Assembly (NCBI GenBank): GCA_904396495.1
Contig: CAJFOJ010000024.1
Coordinates: forward strand, 1-37,620
DNA from: an uncultured Oscillospiraceae bacterium
GTDB lineage: Bacteria; Bacillota; Clostridia; Oscillospirales; Ruminococcaceae
Length of the DNA stretch: 37,620 nt
Reading direction: 5' to 3'
In this document: positions 35,334 through 37,620 of the stretch, in pieces
How positions within the stretch are numbered: the first letter of the stretch is position 1
Layout: every line of letters starts with the position of its first letter
Notes under the pieces: model-generated
Told to the model about the DNA's origin: nothing
The model's input: the letters and a program-made list of their open reading frames with translations, nothing else
The model's database searches: none
Translations under genes and position numbers: made by a program

Positions 35334-36866
35334 ATGTACGCCAAACTTATTAGTGCGGGACTGTTCGGTATGAACGCCTATCTTGTCGACGTGGAAATCG
35401 ACTTGATGCGGGGAATGCCTGGCTTTGACATTGTAGGGTTACCTGACGCTGCGGTAAAAGAGAGCCGGGACCGGGTACGGGCCGCCATGAAAAACTGCGG
35501 CTATGAGGTGCCTGTGAAAAAAATAACAGTTAATTTAGCTCCAGCGGATTTAAAAAAAGCGGGTCCGATGTACGACTTGCCCATTTTTTTGGCGCTATTG
35601 GCCGCCAGTGGACAGACCCAAGCGGATTTCTCCGGCAGTATGTTTATCGGGGAAGTGGCACTGGATGGGACAATCCGCCGAGTGCAGGGAGTTTTGCCTA
35701 TGGTGATTGAGGCCAAGGCAGCAGGTCTCAAGCGGGTTTTTGTCCCAGCTGAAAACGGGCGGGAGGGAAGCGCTGTCCAGGGCATCGAAGTATACCCGGT
35801 TCACAAGGTACAGGATGTGGTGGATTTTTTGGAAAACCTCCGCCCGCTTTTTCCGGCTGAACCCATTCACTTTGAACCGTCCGGCTATACGTCAGATGCC
35901 GACATGGCAGATGTTATGGGCCAGGAATTCGCCAAAAGGGCGCTTGAAATTGCGGCGGCAGGCGGACATAATGCTTTGCTCATCGGCCCGCCCGGATCGG
36001 GGAAAAGCATGCTGGCCAAACGACTCCCCTCAATTTTGCCTGATATGACTTTTGAGGAAGCGATTGAGACTACTAAAATTCATTCTATTGCGGGGTTATT
36101 GACCGAAGACGAGCCGATTGTGACGGTCCGTCCTTTCCGGGCACCACACCACACAGTCTCTCCCGCCGGTTTATCCGGTGGCGGGACTATTCCAAAACCT
36201 GGAGAGATTTCTTTAGCGCATAATGGAGTTCTCTTTTTGGACGAGCTGCCGGAATTTTCGCGTCCTGCTATGGAAATTTTGCGGCAGCCCATCGAAGAGG
36301 GGATGGTGACCATCTCCAGGGTGAACGGGACATTATCTTATCCCTGTAATATGATGGTGATTGCAGCAATGAACCCTTGCCCCTGCGGCTATTTTGGACA
36401 TCCTACCCGTTCTTGCAGTTGCTCTCCATTTAAGGTATCCCAATATCTAAATAAAGTAAGCGGGCCATTACTAGATCGTCTGGATTTACATATCGAAGTA
36501 GCGCCGGTGGAATTTCAGCACCTGTCGGCGGGAAAGAAGGCGGAGGCATCTTCTTCTATTAAAAAGAGGGTAGACGGAGCCAGAAAAATTCAGACAAAGC
36601 GATATGAGAAAACATCAATCCTATGCAACGCCAATCTAACACCTCATATGCTCCGGGAATTTTGTCAGGTGAGTGAGCAGGGGATGAAAGCGTTAAAAAA
36701 CGCATTTGAAAAAATGGGGATGAGTGCTAGGGGGTACGACCGGATTTTAAAAGTAGCAAGGACCATCGCCGATTTGGACGGAAGCGAAATAATTGAACTG
36801 CCGCATATATCGGAGGCGCTGCAATATAGGAGTTTGGATCGAAAATACTGGCAACATGGAAAATAA
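35334..36866 (+). CDS. YifB/ComM-family Mg-chelatase-like AAA ATPase
   Basis: The 510 residues carry an N-terminal Lon-S5-like region (GMPGFDIVGLPDAAVKESRD), the Mg-chelatase-type AAA core with Walker A GPPGSGKSML (near 218-227), RAPHHTVS and FLDELPEF as Walker B, then NPCPCGYFGHP and the C-terminal Mg_chelatase_C domain. The proteobacterial relative ComM is a branch-migration helicase in transformation; the Firmicutes YifB role is less clear. AAGGAAAGGG precedes the ATG. It has no partner gene close by and is preceded by 210 bases of unremarkable DNA. Confidence 0.95.
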   Translation: MYAKLISAGLFGMNAYLVDVEIDLMRGMPGFDIVGLPDAAVKESRDRVRAAMKNCGYEVPVKKITVNLAPADLKKAGPMYDLPIFLALLAASGQTQADFSGSMFIGEVALDGTIRRVQGVLPMVIEAKAAGLKRVFVPAENGREGSAVQGIEVYPVHKVQDVVDFLENLRPLFPAEPIHFEPSGYTSDADMADVMGQEFAKRALEIAAAGGHNALLIGPPGSGKSMLAKRLPSILPDMTFEEAIETTKIHSIAGLLTEDEPIVTVRPFRAPHHTVSPAGLSGGGTIPKPGEISLAHNGVLFLDELPEFSRPAMEILRQPIEEGMVTISRVNGTLSYPCNMMVIAAMNPCPCGYFGHPTRSCSCSPFKVSQYLNKVSGPLLDRLDLHIEVAPVEFQHLSAGKKAEASSSIKKRVDGARKIQTKRYEKTSILCNANLTPHMLREFCQVSEQGMKALKNAFEKMGMSARGYDRILKVARTIADLDGSEIIELPHISEALQYRSLDRKYWQHGK

Positions 36867-36868
36867 AA

Positions 36869-36893
36869 GGCCGATCCCAAAAAGGGAACGGCC
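36869..36893 (-). terminator. Terminator of the minus-strand small gene
   Basis: GGCCG-at-CCC pairs with GGG-aa-CGGCC around a five-base A loop (36869-36893). On the minus strand the stem is followed by TTTTATTTT, giving a factor-independent terminator for the gene at 36899-37186. On the plus strand the tail lacks T. Confidence 0.75.
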
Positions 36894-36898
36894 CAAGG

Positions 36899-37186
36899 TT
36901 ATGATTTATGGAGACGATCCAGCCAAACGCTTGCAATGTCCAGCGCTTGATACAGTCCCTGTTTTTCCGCTTTCTTTAATATAAGCTTATCCGGCGGAAG
37001 AGTAAGGTCGGTGGACATCATCTGGAGAGATACACTATCGGATACCTGAAGATCCTCTAAGGATTTTTGAGAGTGAATTTGCATCATCACCACATAAGAA
37101 TCGTTCATATCCCCATAGTATATAGTTTTGCCGCTTCGCACTAATGGCCGGCCTTTATATAAAAAGAATGACTCGTTGTTTGGCAT
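36899..37186 (-). CDS. Small protein of unknown function
   Basis: The 95-residue product has no motif I recognise. It has a predicted beta-rich first half (FFLYKGRPLVRSGKTIYYG and YVVMMQIHS) and a helical, Lys-containing second half. No signal peptide or membrane helix is visible. It is probably real: AAGGAGG lies seven bases before the ATG, the frame is open over 95 codons and a terminator follows on the same strand. It is convergent with the YifB gene. Confidence 0.75.
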   Translation of the reverse strand: MPNNESFFLYKGRPLVRSGKTIYYGDMNDSYVVMMQIHSQKSLEDLQVSDSVSLQMMSTDLTLPPDKLILKKAEKQGLYQALDIASVWLDRLHKS

Positions 37187-37295
37187 CTGTTCTCCTCCTT
37201 AATTTTAGTATTATATTATGTTAACATAAAGAAACTTCTCTGTAAAGGTAGAAAATGTTAATTTTTACATAAACTCAATTTTTAATGGAAAGCTC

Positions 37296-37324
37296 TTGAC
37301 ATTATTTGCGGAATCATGTATAAT
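37296..37324 (+). promoter_or_regulatory. Promoter of the tRNA-Asp/Phe unit
   Basis: Perfect TTGACA (37296-37301), 17-base spacer and perfect TATAAT (37319-37324). It drives the tRNA genes beginning at 37418, leaving an 85-base leader with a CTGAAC/GTTCAG hairpin. Confidence 0.9.
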
Positions 37325-37417
37325 TTTACCTGTTGCTGAACATGCTATTCATTGGTTCAGTTAATTTCAGGAATGCGGCACCCTCTTCTATTGTATGCCA
37401 CGATTCCAGGATGATTT

Positions 37418-37494
37418 GGCCCGCTAGCTCAGTTGGTTAGAGCGCTAGCCTGTCACGCTAGAGGTCGTGGGTTCGAGCCCCATGCGGGTCGCCA
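37418..37494 (+). tRNA. tRNA-Asp (anticodon GTC)
   Basis: The acceptor stem pairs 37418-37424 with 37484-37490 with one G-T. The anticodon stem CTAGC/GCTAG encloses CTGTCAC, giving GTC. The discriminator is G, as expected for Asp, and CCA is encoded at 37492-37494. Confidence 0.96.
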
Positions 37495-37534
37495 TTTTGT
37501 CCCTCTACTTTTTGACTGAGGGCCTTGGGCGTAT

Positions 37535-37610
37535 GCCTCTGTAGCTCAGTCGGTAGAGCAGGGGACTGAAAATCCCCGTGTCGTTGGTTCGATTCCGACC
37601 GGAGGCACCA
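37535..37610 (+). tRNA. tRNA-Phe (anticodon GAA)
   Basis: The acceptor stem pairs 37535-37541 with 37600-37606. The anticodon stem GGGGA/TCCCC encloses CTGAAAA with GAA at 37568-37570. Discriminator A and encoded CCA (37608-37610) follow. It lies 40 bases after tRNA-Asp, separated by a CCCTC/GAGGG hairpin. Confidence 0.96.
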
Positions 37611-37620
37611 TCTTGCGGAT

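Overview
The window looks like a chromosomal segment from a low-to-mid GC Gram-positive anaerobe of class Clostridia, most likely in or near Oscillospiraceae/Ruminococcaceae. The evidence is the gene content and order: RNase J and RNase Y, a GdpP-rplI-dnaB cluster, tilS-hpt-ftsH, rpmF-Der-plsY-gpsA, strong AAGGAGG ribosome binding sites and sigma-A type promoters. No phage, insertion sequence or CRISPR array was seen. The placement below class level is inference from gene families and order, not from a database search.

Layout. 1-200: tRNA-Met and tRNA-Glu with a strong terminator. 242-3130: a two-gene operon that I read as murL-murD2, the ATP-dependent epimerase and L-glutamate ligase that together replace MurD plus D-glutamate in peptidoglycan precursor synthesis. 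3217-3500: a strong promoter driving a structured RNA that resembles 6S RNA. 3538-13439: a long co-directional run of rnj, gdpP, rplI, dnaB, tilS, hpt and ftsH. 13447-17362: small accessory genes (Amidase_6 protein, GtrA-like membrane protein, M14 carboxypeptidase, Nudix hydrolase, a possible tiny ORF, CBS-pair protein, flavodoxin-like protein). 17470-20651 (minus): ilvB-ilvN-ilvC operon with its own promoter. 20652-21329: a 680-base AT-rich gap with repeated 9-mers. 21330-26751: DUF177, rpmF, a DUF512 radical-SAM/PDZ protein, der, plsY, gpsA. 26808-33256: comEC (with a nuclease-like domain that has lost its metal ligands), holA, rnmV, then an MBOAT acyltransferase and DHHW partner. 33327-36866: rny and the YifB/ComM-type ATPase. 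36899-37186 (minus): a small unknown protein. 37296-37610: a tRNA promoter with tRNA-Asp and tRNA-Phe.

How the genes fit together. Cell-wall themes recur: MurL/MurD2 make the D-Glu-containing precursor, the M14 peptidase and Amidase_6 protein are candidate peptide or amide hydrolases, and the MBOAT-DHHW pair is a candidate O-acylation system for a surface polymer. RNA metabolism is well represented: RNase J, RNase M5 and RNase Y plus a candidate 6S RNA. Replication is represented by DnaB and the HolA clamp-loader subunit, and c-di-AMP turnover by GdpP.

The points most worth a second look are the MurL-MurD2 pathway in a Clostridia genome, the ComEC with a degenerate beta-lactamase-fold domain, the 6S-like RNA in front of rnj, the acidic residue in the cofactor loop of IlvC, and the repeat-rich AT gap in front of the DUF177 gene. 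All functional calls come from reading the sequence; no searches or foldings were run.
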